Source: Bog-756 sp963727955 (GTDB lineage: Bacteria; Actinomycetota; Acidimicrobiia; Acidimicrobiales; RAAP-2). Taken from it: a DNA stretch of 64,000 nucleotides. A program made the translations under genes and the position numbers. Location: positions 620,001 through 684,000 of the forward strand of contig CAVSII010000001.1 in NCBI GenBank assembly GCA_963727955.1. The letters are read 5' to 3'. Positions 41,712-48,885 of this stretch are shown one piece after another; the stretch's first letter is position 1; every line of letters starts with the position of its first letter. Below the pieces are notes generated by a model, which did not search any database, was not told where the DNA came from, and saw only the letters and a list, made by a program, of their open reading frames with translations.

Positions 41712-43155
41712 CCGCCGGATCCCGCTTCCGGGCACGCCGCCATCGGCCGAGCCCGGACCTCCCGTCGACCGGATCATCCTCCATGTGGACATGGACGCCT
41801 TCTTTGCATCGGTGGAGGTTCTCGACAATCCGTCGCTGGCCGGTCTGCCGGTCATCGTCGGGGGGTCGGGACGGCGCGGCGTGGTGGCCGCCTGCACCTA
41901 CGAGGCGCGCATGTTCGGCGTGCACTCGGCCATGCCGTCGACAGTGGCCCGCCGCCTCTGTCCTACCGCCGTGTTCGCTGAAGGACGGTTCCACCGCTAC
42001 GTGGAGGAGAGCCAGCGACTGCACGCCATCTTCGAAGACGTGACCCCACTGGTCGAAGGCATCTCGTTGGATGAGGCTTTCTTGGATGTGACCGGAGCCC
42101 GCCAGCTGCTGGGAGACGGCCAGGTCATCGCCGGGGCCATACGTGAGCGGGTGCGGGGCGAGCTCGGACTGTCGTGCTCGGTAGGTGTGGCCCGCAGCAA
42201 GCTGATGGCCAAACTGGCGTCCAAGGCAGCCAAGCCGGTGGCCGACCGGTTCGGCATCAGGCCCGGTCCCGGCGTGGTGGTGGTGCCGCCCGACGACGAG
42301 CTCGCCTTCCTTCATCCCCTGCCGGTCCGGGCGCTGTGGGGAGTCGGACCGGTTACCGGTCGGCGGCTCGACGCTCTTGGTATCGCCACCGTCGGCGACA
42401 TCGCCGCCCTTCCCCCTGGTGCACTCGAACGCTACCTGGGCACGTCGCTCGGGGCCCACCTGGCCGGACTGGCCCGGGGCGACGACCCGCGCCCGGTGGT
42501 GGTCGAACAACCGGCCAAGTCGATCGGGCACGAGGAGACTTTCGCCACCGACATCCGTGACCGCCACGAGCTCCACCACCATCTCCTGCGGATGGTGGAC
42601 GCCTCGGCCACCAACCTGCGGGGAGCCGGTCTGGCCGCTCGCACGGTGAGCATCAAGGTCCGGTTCGCCGACTTCACCCAGATCACCCGCGCTCATTCGA
42701 CTCGCACGCCCATCGATACGGCACCAGCCATCGGGGCGGTGGCCGACACTCTTCTCGACGCCGTCGAGGTGGGTCGGGGAGTCCGTCTGCTCGGTGTGTC
42801 ACTGAGCAGCTTCGGGCGGGCCGAGCAGGGGTTGCAACTGAGCCTCGATCTCGATTCTGATCCATCCCCGGGAGCCAATCCCCCCGACCCACATTCCCGG
42901 TCCTGGAGGTCGGCTCCGGGGGCCGGTGACCCGATCGAGAGGGTTCAACGGTCGTGGGGCCCCCTGACCACGGCGGTTGACGCCATCCGGGCCCGGTACG
43001 GCGGATCGTCGGTCGGGCCGGCCTCCCTGGTCGGGGCGGACGGCCTCCAGATCCGCCGCCGGGGAGACGCGCCGTGGGGACCGGCATCCCCGGGCGACGG
43101 TGAGGGAGCCTCTCCCGGGGCAGATGGCCGGCCACCCCCTGCAGATGATGGGTGA
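41704..43155 (+). CDS. dinB: DNA polymerase IV (Y family)
   Basis: A 484-residue translesion polymerase. The catalytic palm carries HVDMDAFFASVE and SLDEAFLDVTG, with YEARMFGVHSAMP and the helix-hairpin-helix region LWGVGPVTGRRLDALG. The little-finger domain follows, then about 110 extra low-complexity C-terminal residues rich in Gly and Pro, longer than usual. GTG 41704 overlaps the deacetylase stop; TTG 41674 is an alternative. No LexA box was found directly upstream, so any SOS control would come through the operon. It copies past damaged bases at the cost of fidelity. Confidence 0.93.
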   Translation: MADRRIPLPGTPPSAEPGPPVDRIILHVDMDAFFASVEVLDNPSLAGLPVIVGGSGRRGVVAACTYEARMFGVHSAMPSTVARRLCPTAVFAEGRFHRYVEESQRLHAIFEDVTPLVEGISLDEAFLDVTGARQLLGDGQVIAGAIRERVRGELGLSCSVGVARSKLMAKLASKAAKPVADRFGIRPGPGVVVVPPDDELAFLHPLPVRALWGVGPVTGRRLDALGIATVGDIAALPPGALERYLGTSLGAHLAGLARGDDPRPVVVEQPAKSIGHEETFATDIRDRHELHHHLLRMVDASATNLRGAGLAARTVSIKVRFADFTQITRAHSTRTPIDTAPAIGAVADTLLDAVEVGRGVRLLGVSLSSFGRAEQGLQLSLDLDSDPSPGANPPDPHSRSWRSAPGAGDPIERVQRSWGPLTTAVDAIRARYGGSSVGPASLVGADGLQIRRRGDAPWGPASPGDGEGASPGADGRPPPADDG

Positions 43156-43313
43156 CCGGGCACCTACTACAATGAGAGGTGGTGTTTGGTCATCGGCGCT
43201 CGCATCTGGGGACAGGGTCGGCTGTAGCTGTGCGGTGCTTTCACACCGGGAGTGCGCGATGATGGCTGGGGAGATCACCACTGGCAGTCCGAACGGGTGG
43301 AGGGGACAGACCG

Positions 43314-43688
43314 TTGCCGCTCTCTGAGCACGAACAACGCATACTGCACGAGCTGGAGCAGTCCCTCTATCAGGAGGACCCCGATTTCGCCGAACGGGTG
43401 CGCTCCGAAACCGTCTACCGGCACGCCGGTCGGTACTGCATCTGGTCGGCGCTCATCTTCGTGGCCGCCCTGGTGTTCATGTTCTTCACCTTCTCCCGCT
43501 CCGTGATCCTCGGCTTCGCCGGTGTGATCGTCATGTTCCTTTCCGGTGTGGTGTTCGCCAACAACGCCAGGCGTATGGGCAAAGCGGGCATCGACGACAT
43601 CTCTCGGTCACTGCACAGCCGCAACATCAGCAACACCGTCCACGATCCGCGTGACTGGATCCGTGGGCGTTTCCACCGCGACGACTGA
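43314..43688 (+). CDS. DUF3040 family membrane protein
   Basis: A 124-residue protein. The N-terminus MPLSEHEQRILHELEQSLYQEDP is the DUF3040 hallmark of actinobacteria. Two transmembrane helices follow (about residues 43-61 and 65-83), then a polar tail. The function is unknown; in many actinobacteria such genes stand near dinB or the dcw cluster, as here. The start is TTG 43314, with GGAGGGGA about 8 nt upstream. A TACAAT at 43168-43173 may be a -10 element, giving a leader of about 135 nt. Confidence 0.87.
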   Translation: MPLSEHEQRILHELEQSLYQEDPDFAERVRSETVYRHAGRYCIWSALIFVAALVFMFFTFSRSVILGFAGVIVMFLSGVVFANNARRMGKAGIDDISRSLHSRNISNTVHDPRDWIRGRFHRDD

Positions 43689-44619
43689 TTCGTCGTTGGC
43701 GGACCCCGCCACCGATGACGGTCTCCGCTCCCGGACCGGGTCCTGTGTTCTGGCCGTCGACGTCGGTGGCACCAAAATCGCCGCCGCCGTGGTCGACGAG
43801 GGCGGCAACCTCATGGTCGAGGCCCACGCACCCACCCCCCAGTCCGACGATGCCGAGGCTGTCTTCGTGGCCCTGGTCGAGGTGGTCGAGCAGGTCGTCG
43901 GCCCTCACCGTCCGGTGGTCTGCGGGGTGGGGTGCGGCGGCCCGATGACAGCCGGGGGAGAGCAGGTCTCCCCTCTCAACATCGGGGCGTGGCGTCATTT
44001 CCCTCTGCGTCGCCGGCTGGCCGAGGCTCTCGGGGTGCCGGTCTACGTCGACAACGACGCCAAGGCCCTGGCCCTGGGGGAGGGTTGGCGAGGTGCCGCA
44101 CGGGGAGTGGGTGATTTCATCGCCATCGTGGTTTCGACCGGGATCGGGGGCGGGATCGTTCTCGATGATCGGCTGCTGGACGGTGCGGCCGGCAACGCCG
44201 GGCACATCGGCCATGTGGTGGTCGAGCCCGAGGGGCGGGCGTGCGTCTGCGGTGGCCGCGGCTGCCTGGAGGCGGAGGCCTCCGGTTTGTCCATCGCCGC
44301 TTTCACCGGCCGGCCTGCCGCCGAGGCGTCCATGGAGGTACGCCGACGGACCGGTACCTTGGTCGGCCGGGCGGTGGCCTCGGTGGCCAACCTCCTCGAT
44401 CTTCAGCTGGCCGTGGTGGGCGGCTCGGTCGCCCTCGGCTTCGGCCCCCCGTTCTTCGAGGCCGCCCAACAGCAGATCGACCTGCGATCGCGCCTGGAAT
44501 TCTCGCGTGGGACCCGGATCCTCCCCGCCGGGCTGGGCGCCGCCGGGCCCTTGGTCGGCGCCGCCGCCGTGGGGCGCCACAACATGGTCGAAAGGAGAGA
44601 GGGCATGGTCCGACCATGA
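43663..44619 (+). CDS. ROK family sugar kinase (glucokinase-like)
   Basis: About 318 residues. The ROK fold is shown by the ATP motif VDVGGTKIAAAVV, by YVDNDAKALALGE, and by the zinc site in GHIGHVVVEPEG and CVCGGRGCLE. There is no N-terminal DNA-binding domain, so it is a kinase rather than a repressor. Likely substrates are glucose or N-acetylated amino sugars. The start is uncertain: GTG 43663 overlaps the preceding gene, and TTG 43696 is an alternative. Its stop overlaps the next small gene (ATGA). Confidence 0.85.
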   Translation: MGVSTATTDSSLADPATDDGLRSRTGSCVLAVDVGGTKIAAAVVDEGGNLMVEAHAPTPQSDDAEAVFVALVEVVEQVVGPHRPVVCGVGCGGPMTAGGEQVSPLNIGAWRHFPLRRRLAEALGVPVYVDNDAKALALGEGWRGAARGVGDFIAIVVSTGIGGGIVLDDRLLDGAAGNAGHIGHVVVEPEGRACVCGGRGCLEAEASGLSIAAFTGRPAAEASMEVRRRTGTLVGRAVASVANLLDLQLAVVGGSVALGFGPPFFEAAQQQIDLRSRLEFSRGTRILPAGLGAAGPLVGAAAVGRHNMVERREGMVRP

Positions 44620-44954
44620 CGGCGGGACGTCCCCGGGGGGTCACCCTCCGGGCCGCCTGGCGTTCGGCCCGCGCTGTTCTTCCTCGTCCCGATCTGTGGT
44701 GGACCACCCTCGGTGCCCTCTACCGCCTGGCGCCACCGGCCTGGTGGAGCCGATGGCCGCACCTACCCGTTCCCGATGGGCGCCTCTGGGATTTCCGCAT
44801 GGTCACCGTGTACGGCACCGTCGACGCCGACCCGTCGCCGGAAGACGTCATCTCCTATCTCGAGTGGTGCCGTCGCACCCGTCCACCGTCGAGAACGGGT
44901 TGGCCGGCCCGCCCTCCGTCGGACAATCGCCTCGGCCGGGGCCAGCCGGGCTAA
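44616..44954 (+). CDS. small conserved actinobacterial protein of unknown function
   Basis: A 112-residue Trp- and Pro-rich protein with DLWWTTLGALYRLAPPAWW and DFRMVTVYG, ending in a helical PSPEDVISYLEWCRR segment. Similar short proteins occur beside sugar-kinase and cell-wall genes in actinobacteria, as far as I recall. ATG 44616 overlaps the ROK kinase stop (ATGA), and AAAGGAG lies about 20 nt upstream. No membrane segment or catalytic motif is visible. It could assist a neighbouring enzyme, but nothing in the sequence says so. Confidence 0.65.
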   Translation: MTAGRPRGVTLRAAWRSARAVLPRPDLWWTTLGALYRLAPPAWWSRWPHLPVPDGRLWDFRMVTVYGTVDADPSPEDVISYLEWCRRTRPPSRTGWPARPPSDNRLGRGQPG

Positions 44955-44965
44955 TTTTCGTTCTG

Positions 44966-45580
44966 ATGGATCGGCGTTCCAAGCCCCCCGGAAAGAATGC
45001 GACCAAGCGTCCGGTCGCCGGCACCACCGAACCGGTGCGTTCGCCCATGTCACCTTCCCGCCGGGCCCTGGTCCTCAACGCCACCTTCGAGCCGCTGGGC
45101 ATCGTGTCCTCGAGGCGGGCGGTGCTGTTGGTCCTCGACACCAAGGCCGAACTCGTCCACACCACCGACAGGGTCTTCCGGGCCGAGCGGATCGCCGTGC
45201 CGGAGCCGTCGGTGGTCCGGCTGGTCCGCTACATCCAGGTGCCCCGCCACTACCGGGTGGCGGTCAACCGTCGGACAGTGTTCGCACGCGACGGTTCGCG
45301 GTGCCAGTACTGCGGTTCGGCCGCCGAGAACCTCGACCATGTGATCCCCCGCAGCAAAGGGGGCAGCCATACGTGGGAGAACGTGGTGGCCGCCTGTCGC
45401 CGGTGCAACACCCGCAAGGAGGACCGTCTGCCCCACGAGGCCGGTATGGTCCTGCGCTCGACGCCGGTGGCACCCCGTCACCGGGTCCAACTCCTGGCCC
45501 TGTGCGGCGGCGGAAGCGAAGACTGGGACACCTACCTCGGTACCGCTCCCGAACGCCGCCATCAACAGTTGACTGCCTGA
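44966..45580 (+). CDS. HNH endonuclease family protein
   Basis: A 204-residue protein. The C-terminal HNH domain reads CQYCGSAAENLDHVIPRSKGG, then AACRRCNTRKED, with four zinc-binding Cys and the catalytic DH-N-N residues. The N-terminal 70-130 segment (RALVLNATFEPLGIVSSRRA) is the conserved extension of the housekeeping actinobacterial HNH family, which is not linked to restriction or homing. ATG 44966 is chosen since the upstream frame is unrelated. Role in the cell is unknown. Confidence 0.85.
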   Translation: MDRRSKPPGKNATKRPVAGTTEPVRSPMSPSRRALVLNATFEPLGIVSSRRAVLLVLDTKAELVHTTDRVFRAERIAVPEPSVVRLVRYIQVPRHYRVAVNRRTVFARDGSRCQYCGSAAENLDHVIPRSKGGSHTWENVVAACRRCNTRKEDRLPHEAGMVLRSTPVAPRHRVQLLALCGGGSEDWDTYLGTAPERRHQQLTA

Positions 45581-45586
45581 TCGGCC

Positions 45587-46318
45587 GTGCCCGGACCGAC
45601 GGCGGCCACCGGGTGGCGCGTCGATGACCGACAGGGTTCGGCCGGCGAGATCCACGCCCGGTGGCCGCCGGTCGAGGAGGAACCCACCAAAAGGGCCATC
45701 GCCGTCTGTCGGGTGAGCCGTCCGTCGGTGGTGCTCGGGTCCACCCAACCCGAGTCGGTCATCGATGGTGACCGGGCGGCATCGGCTGGGGTCACCGTCA
45801 CCCGTCGGCGATCCGGTGGAGGGGCGGTGTTGGTGGCGCCCGACGATCCCGTGTGGATCGACGTGTGGCTTCCCCGGGCCGATCCGCTGTGGCACGAGGA
45901 CGTGGGCCGGGCTTTCGACTGGCTGGGCGAAACCTGGGTCCGGGCCCTGGAGGCTCTGGGCGTGCCCGGCCTCTCGGCCCATGGCCCGGGTGCACAGGCC
46001 ACAAGCCGCTGGTCCGGACTGGTCTGCTTCGGCGGTGTCGGTGCCGGCGAGGTGGTCACCACGGCCGGATTCAAGGTGGTGGGCCTGGCCCAGCGTCGCA
46101 ACCGGGACGGTGCCTTGTTCCAGAGCGCCTGCCTCCTGCACTGGGATGCGCAGCCAATGGCCGAGCTGCTGGCCCTGCCCGATCCCGACCGCAGAGCGGC
46201 CGGACGCCAGCTGGCCGATGCCGCTCGGGGAGTGGCCGACCTCCGGCAGGTCGCCGGCCACCTCGGCCCGGTAACGCCCGAGGACGTGCTCGCCTCTTTT
46301 TTCGTCTCCCTGCCCTGA
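45587..46318 (+). CDS. lipoate-protein ligase A (BPL/LplA) family protein
   Basis: A 243-residue protein of the biotin/lipoate ligase fold. It has RRRSGGGAVLV (the RRxxGGGxV motif) and the conserved Lys in GFKVVGLAQRR. The family attaches lipoate or octanoate to carrier-protein Lys residues. It lacks the extra C-terminal domain of full LplA, so it could be a transferase or a divergent member. The GTG start is 6 bp after the HNH gene stop. The mraZ promoter region follows. Confidence 0.82.
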   Translation: MPGPTAATGWRVDDRQGSAGEIHARWPPVEEEPTKRAIAVCRVSRPSVVLGSTQPESVIDGDRAASAGVTVTRRRSGGGAVLVAPDDPVWIDVWLPRADPLWHEDVGRAFDWLGETWVRALEALGVPGLSAHGPGAQATSRWSGLVCFGGVGAGEVVTTAGFKVVGLAQRRNRDGALFQSACLLHWDAQPMAELLALPDPDRRAAGRQLADAARGVADLRQVAGHLGPVTPEDVLASFFVSLP

Positions 46319-46356
46319 ACGCCCGAGGGGCCGGAGTCGGCGGTGCTTTTGCCCGG

Positions 46357-46431
46357 CAGCACCGCCTTTGCTCTGCAGCACCGCCTTTGCCCTGCAGCAC
46401 CGCCTTTGCCCTGCAGCACCGCCTTTGCCGT
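46357..46431 (+). repeat. 19-bp non-coding tandem repeat upstream of mraZ
   Basis: Four adjacent units of a 19-bp sequence (CAGCACCGCCTTTGCCCTG) begin at 46357, 46376, 46395 and 46414. The first has one change and the last is cut short. It lies between the lipoate ligase stop and the mraZ promoter and does not form part of any gene. Confidence 0.9.
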
Positions 46432-46506
46432 TCATCGCCTGACCCCGCCGCGCCCCGGTCCGGGGCTGCTGTGGTCCACTTTTTGGTCCTTTTTGTGACC
46501 GAGTGG

Positions 46507-46535
46507 TTGACCAGTGGGGGAGTGGGGCGTAAAGT
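46507..46535 (+). promoter_or_regulatory. mraZ promoter TTGACC-17-TAAAGT
   Basis: A good -35 (46507-46512) and -10 (46530-46535) with 17-bp spacing give a predicted start near 46542 and a leader of about 73 nt. This is probably the main promoter of the dcw cluster. The leader begins with a small hairpin (AATCCG/CGGATT, 46561-46577). Confidence 0.65.
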
Positions 46536-46553
46536 GGCGCAAAGTGGTGTGAA
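46514..46553 (+). promoter_or_regulatory. MraZ-box array (10-bp-spaced GTGG repeats)
   Basis: Four repeats at a 10-bp period begin at 46514 (GTGGGG), 46524 (GGGGCG), 46534 (GTGGCG) and 46544 (GTGGTG). The last two read AAAGTGG, as in known MraZ-binding sites. They overlap the -10 element, so MraZ likely represses its own operon. Confidence 0.7.
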
Positions 46554-46614
46554 AGGGAGGAATCCGACAGACGGATTCTGAGCACTGCGGGGAGCGCTGT
46601 GGGAGCAATCACCG

Positions 46615-47034
46615 GTGGCACGGTTTTTCGGCAGGTACGAGCACTCACTCGACGAAAAGGGAAGAGTGATCCTGCCGTCCAAGTTCCGGGCACCCTTCGA
46701 GCACGGCGGCTACCTGAGCGAGTACCAGGACGGCTGCCTGGCCCTGTGGACGCCCGACCAGTTCGAGTTGCAGATGGAAGCGATGCTGTCCCGGGCCACC
46801 GAGGGTCGGAGCGACCGCAACCTGGTCCGCCTCTGGGCGTCGACCTCGCACGAGTTGGAGATCGACAGACAGGGGCGGATGGCCATTCCCGCCCGGCTGC
46901 GGGAGTACGCCGGTCTGGGGGGCGACGTGCTGGTACTGGGGGCGATCGACCGCGTGGAGCTGTGGAACCGGGAGGCCTGGGACGCCAAGGTCCTGCCCGA
47001 AGAGGAGCGCCTCACCCAGGGCGACGACGGTTGA
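46615..47034 (+). CDS. mraZ: transcriptional regulator MraZ
   Basis: A 139-residue protein with two AbrB-like swapped-hairpin domains. The first has FFGRYEHSLDEKGRVILPSKFR and the second HELEIDRQGRMAIPARLREYAG, each with the conserved DxxGRxxxP. It forms a ring that binds repeated GTGG boxes and represses the dcw operon; such boxes lie 60-100 bp upstream. The start is GTG 46615. It is followed by an unusually long gap before rsmH. Confidence 0.95.
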   Translation: MARFFGRYEHSLDEKGRVILPSKFRAPFEHGGYLSEYQDGCLALWTPDQFELQMEAMLSRATEGRSDRNLVRLWASTSHELEIDRQGRMAIPARLREYAGLGGDVLVLGAIDRVELWNREAWDAKVLPEEERLTQGDDG

Positions 47035-47456
47035 GCGGCCCGGTTCTCCTCCAGGTCGTGCCGGCCGAAGCCGGAGCTGCGACCCTGGCCGACGGCACCG
47101 AAGGTCCGTCTGTCCATCCGGCCGGATCGGCCATCGGGCAACCCCTCTACCCTCACCAGACGAGACCTCATGAAAAGGGCGTCCGATGGACCATCTCCCG
47201 ACCCACTTCTCCCCACGTCTCTCCACCGGACGCGGCGACCGCCCCCCGGCCGACGGAGAGCGACCAGCCCGGTCGACGACCGACGCCCTATGAGTCCGGG
47301 CTCGCCGCCGTGGCCCGCCATGACGTGCACATCGAACGTGTCTGGCCCATGCGCAGTCCCCCGACTGGACCCCTGGAAGCAACCTCCTCCGCTTACTTCC
47401 AGCGTGAGAGTCGCGGCACTCCACCCGCAACCGTCGTGCCGGTCGGGGGACTGCGG
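47035..47456 (+). other. 422-bp gap between mraZ and rsmH
   Basis: No convincing gene is seen. The +3 frame is open through the whole gap into rsmH, but its sequence is low-quality and unlike the family N-terminus. A TACCCT at 47148-47153 could be a -10 element for a second dcw promoter, without a clear -35. No terminator-like hairpin stands out. Confidence 0.5.
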
Positions 47457-48451
47457 ATGAACCAGGCATTCGAGCACCAGCCGGTCATGACCGCCGAGGT
47501 CGTCGACTTGTTCCGGACGGTACCCCCTGGCCTGATCGTCGACGCCACCCTGGGCGGGGGGGACACGCCGCCGCTCTTCTCCAATCCCATCCGTCCATAT
47601 CCATCCTGGGCATCGATCGGGACCCCCAGGCCGTCGAGGCCGCTACCGAAGTGCTCGCCCCCTTCGGTGCCCGGGCCGTGGTCCGCCGTTCGCGGTTCGA
47701 CGCACTCGACCGGGTGGTCGGCGACGTCCATGACCAGCTCGGGGTTCCCGACGAGCGACGGGGGCTGAGCGGGGTCCTGTTCGATCTCGGGGTGAGCTCC
47801 CCCCAGCTCGACGAGGCCGGTCGGGGTTTCTCGTATCGACGCGACGCCGTCTTGGACATGAGGATGGACCCCACATCGGGTCGTACCGCCGCCGACGTGG
47901 TCAACGACTACGACGAAGACGCGCTGGTCGAACTGTTCGTCGATAACGGAGAGGGGCGCTTCGCCCGCCGCATCGCCCGCGCCATTGTGGCCGCTCGACC
48001 CCTCAACACCACCGGCCAGTTGGCCGACGTGGTCAAGACCGCCATACCGGCTGCCACCCGCCGCACAGGCGGTCATCCGGCCCGTCGGGTCTTTCAGGCC
48101 ATTCGCATCGCCGTCAACGAGGAGCTCGGCCAGTTGTCCCAGGCCCTCGAGGAGGCTCTGGCCCTCCTGCAGCCGGGCGGTCGCTGTGTCGTCATCTCCT
48201 ATCACTCGGGTGAGGATCGCCTGGTCAAGTCGTACTTCGCCCGGATGGCCACCGGCGACTGCCACTGTCCACCGGGCCTGCCCTGCGTGTGCGGGGCCGA
48301 CCCTCAGTTCCGGCTGGTGACCCGCGGTGCCCGGCGTCCGACGGCCGAGGAGATCGGCCGCAACCGTCGAGCGGAGGCCGCCCGCCTGCGGGTCATCGAG
48401 CGCCTGCCCGATACCGAGCGTCGTTCCGAGGCCAACGGCGAAGTGGCCTGA
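47457..48451 (+). CDS. rsmH: 16S rRNA (cytosine1402-N4)-methyltransferase, interrupted by a -1 frameshift
   Basis: RsmH methylates C1402 in the ribosomal decoding centre. The first part (FEHQPVMTAEVVDLFRTVPP, then VDATLGGG) is in the +3 frame from ATG 47457. The rest (ILGIDRDPQAVEAATEVLAP, GVLFDLGVSSPQLDEAGRGFS, ISYHSGEDRLVKSYF) is in the +2 frame. Adding one G to the run of seven at 47556-47562 restores GGGGHAAALL, the SAM-binding loop, and a 331-residue protein of normal length. As it stands the protein would end within 105 residues. The stop overlaps the next gene (TGATG). Confidence 0.9.
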
Positions 48452-48885
48452 TGACACCGTCGTCTCCCGCCACCGCCCGCCGGGCCGCACCGGCCACACC
48501 ACGTTCCACTCCGGCCCGCCGCCCCCCGCTGCGGGTCATGGAGCCCGCCCCCCGTCGGCGCCCCAAGCCCGACCAGGTCCGGCGGTCGACCATGTGGCTC
48601 TCCGCCGTTCTGGTCATCGGCAGCCTTCTGGCCGTGGTGGTGGGGGATGCCCTCGTCACGCAGGGTCAGGTCCACCTGGCCTCCGAACAGAGCGCCCTGG
48701 CCACTGCGGTGGCCGCCCAGAAGACGCTCGAGGTGGCGGTGGCCGAAAAAGCGGCGCCGCCGGTGGTGGTTGCCCAGGCCAAGAGCCAGGGCCTCATCGT
48801 TCCCCCTGAGGTGGTCTATCTGCCCGAGGTACCTCTCAACGTCCCGCTCCCCGCTCCCCAGACCTCGCCCCTACCTAGCCGGTGA
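48451..48885 (+). CDS. ftsL: FtsL-like septum protein
   Basis: A 144-residue small bitopic protein in the standard ftsL position between rsmH and ftsI. Residues 1-47 are basic and Pro-rich, 48-66 form one transmembrane helix (MWLSAVLVIGSLLAVVVG), and 67-110 a short helical or coiled-coil segment, ending in a Pro-rich tail. FtsL scaffolds FtsQ, FtsB and FtsI/FtsW at the septum. Sequence conservation in this family is very low, so the call rests on layout and place. It overlaps rsmH by 1 bp and ftsI by 4 bp. Confidence 0.7.
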   Translation: MTPSSPATARRAAPATPRSTPARRPPLRVMEPAPRRRPKPDQVRRSTMWLSAVLVIGSLLAVVVGDALVTQGQVHLASEQSALATAVAAQKTLEVAVAEKAAPPVVVAQAKSQGLIVPPEVVYLPEVPLNVPLPAPQTSPLPSR

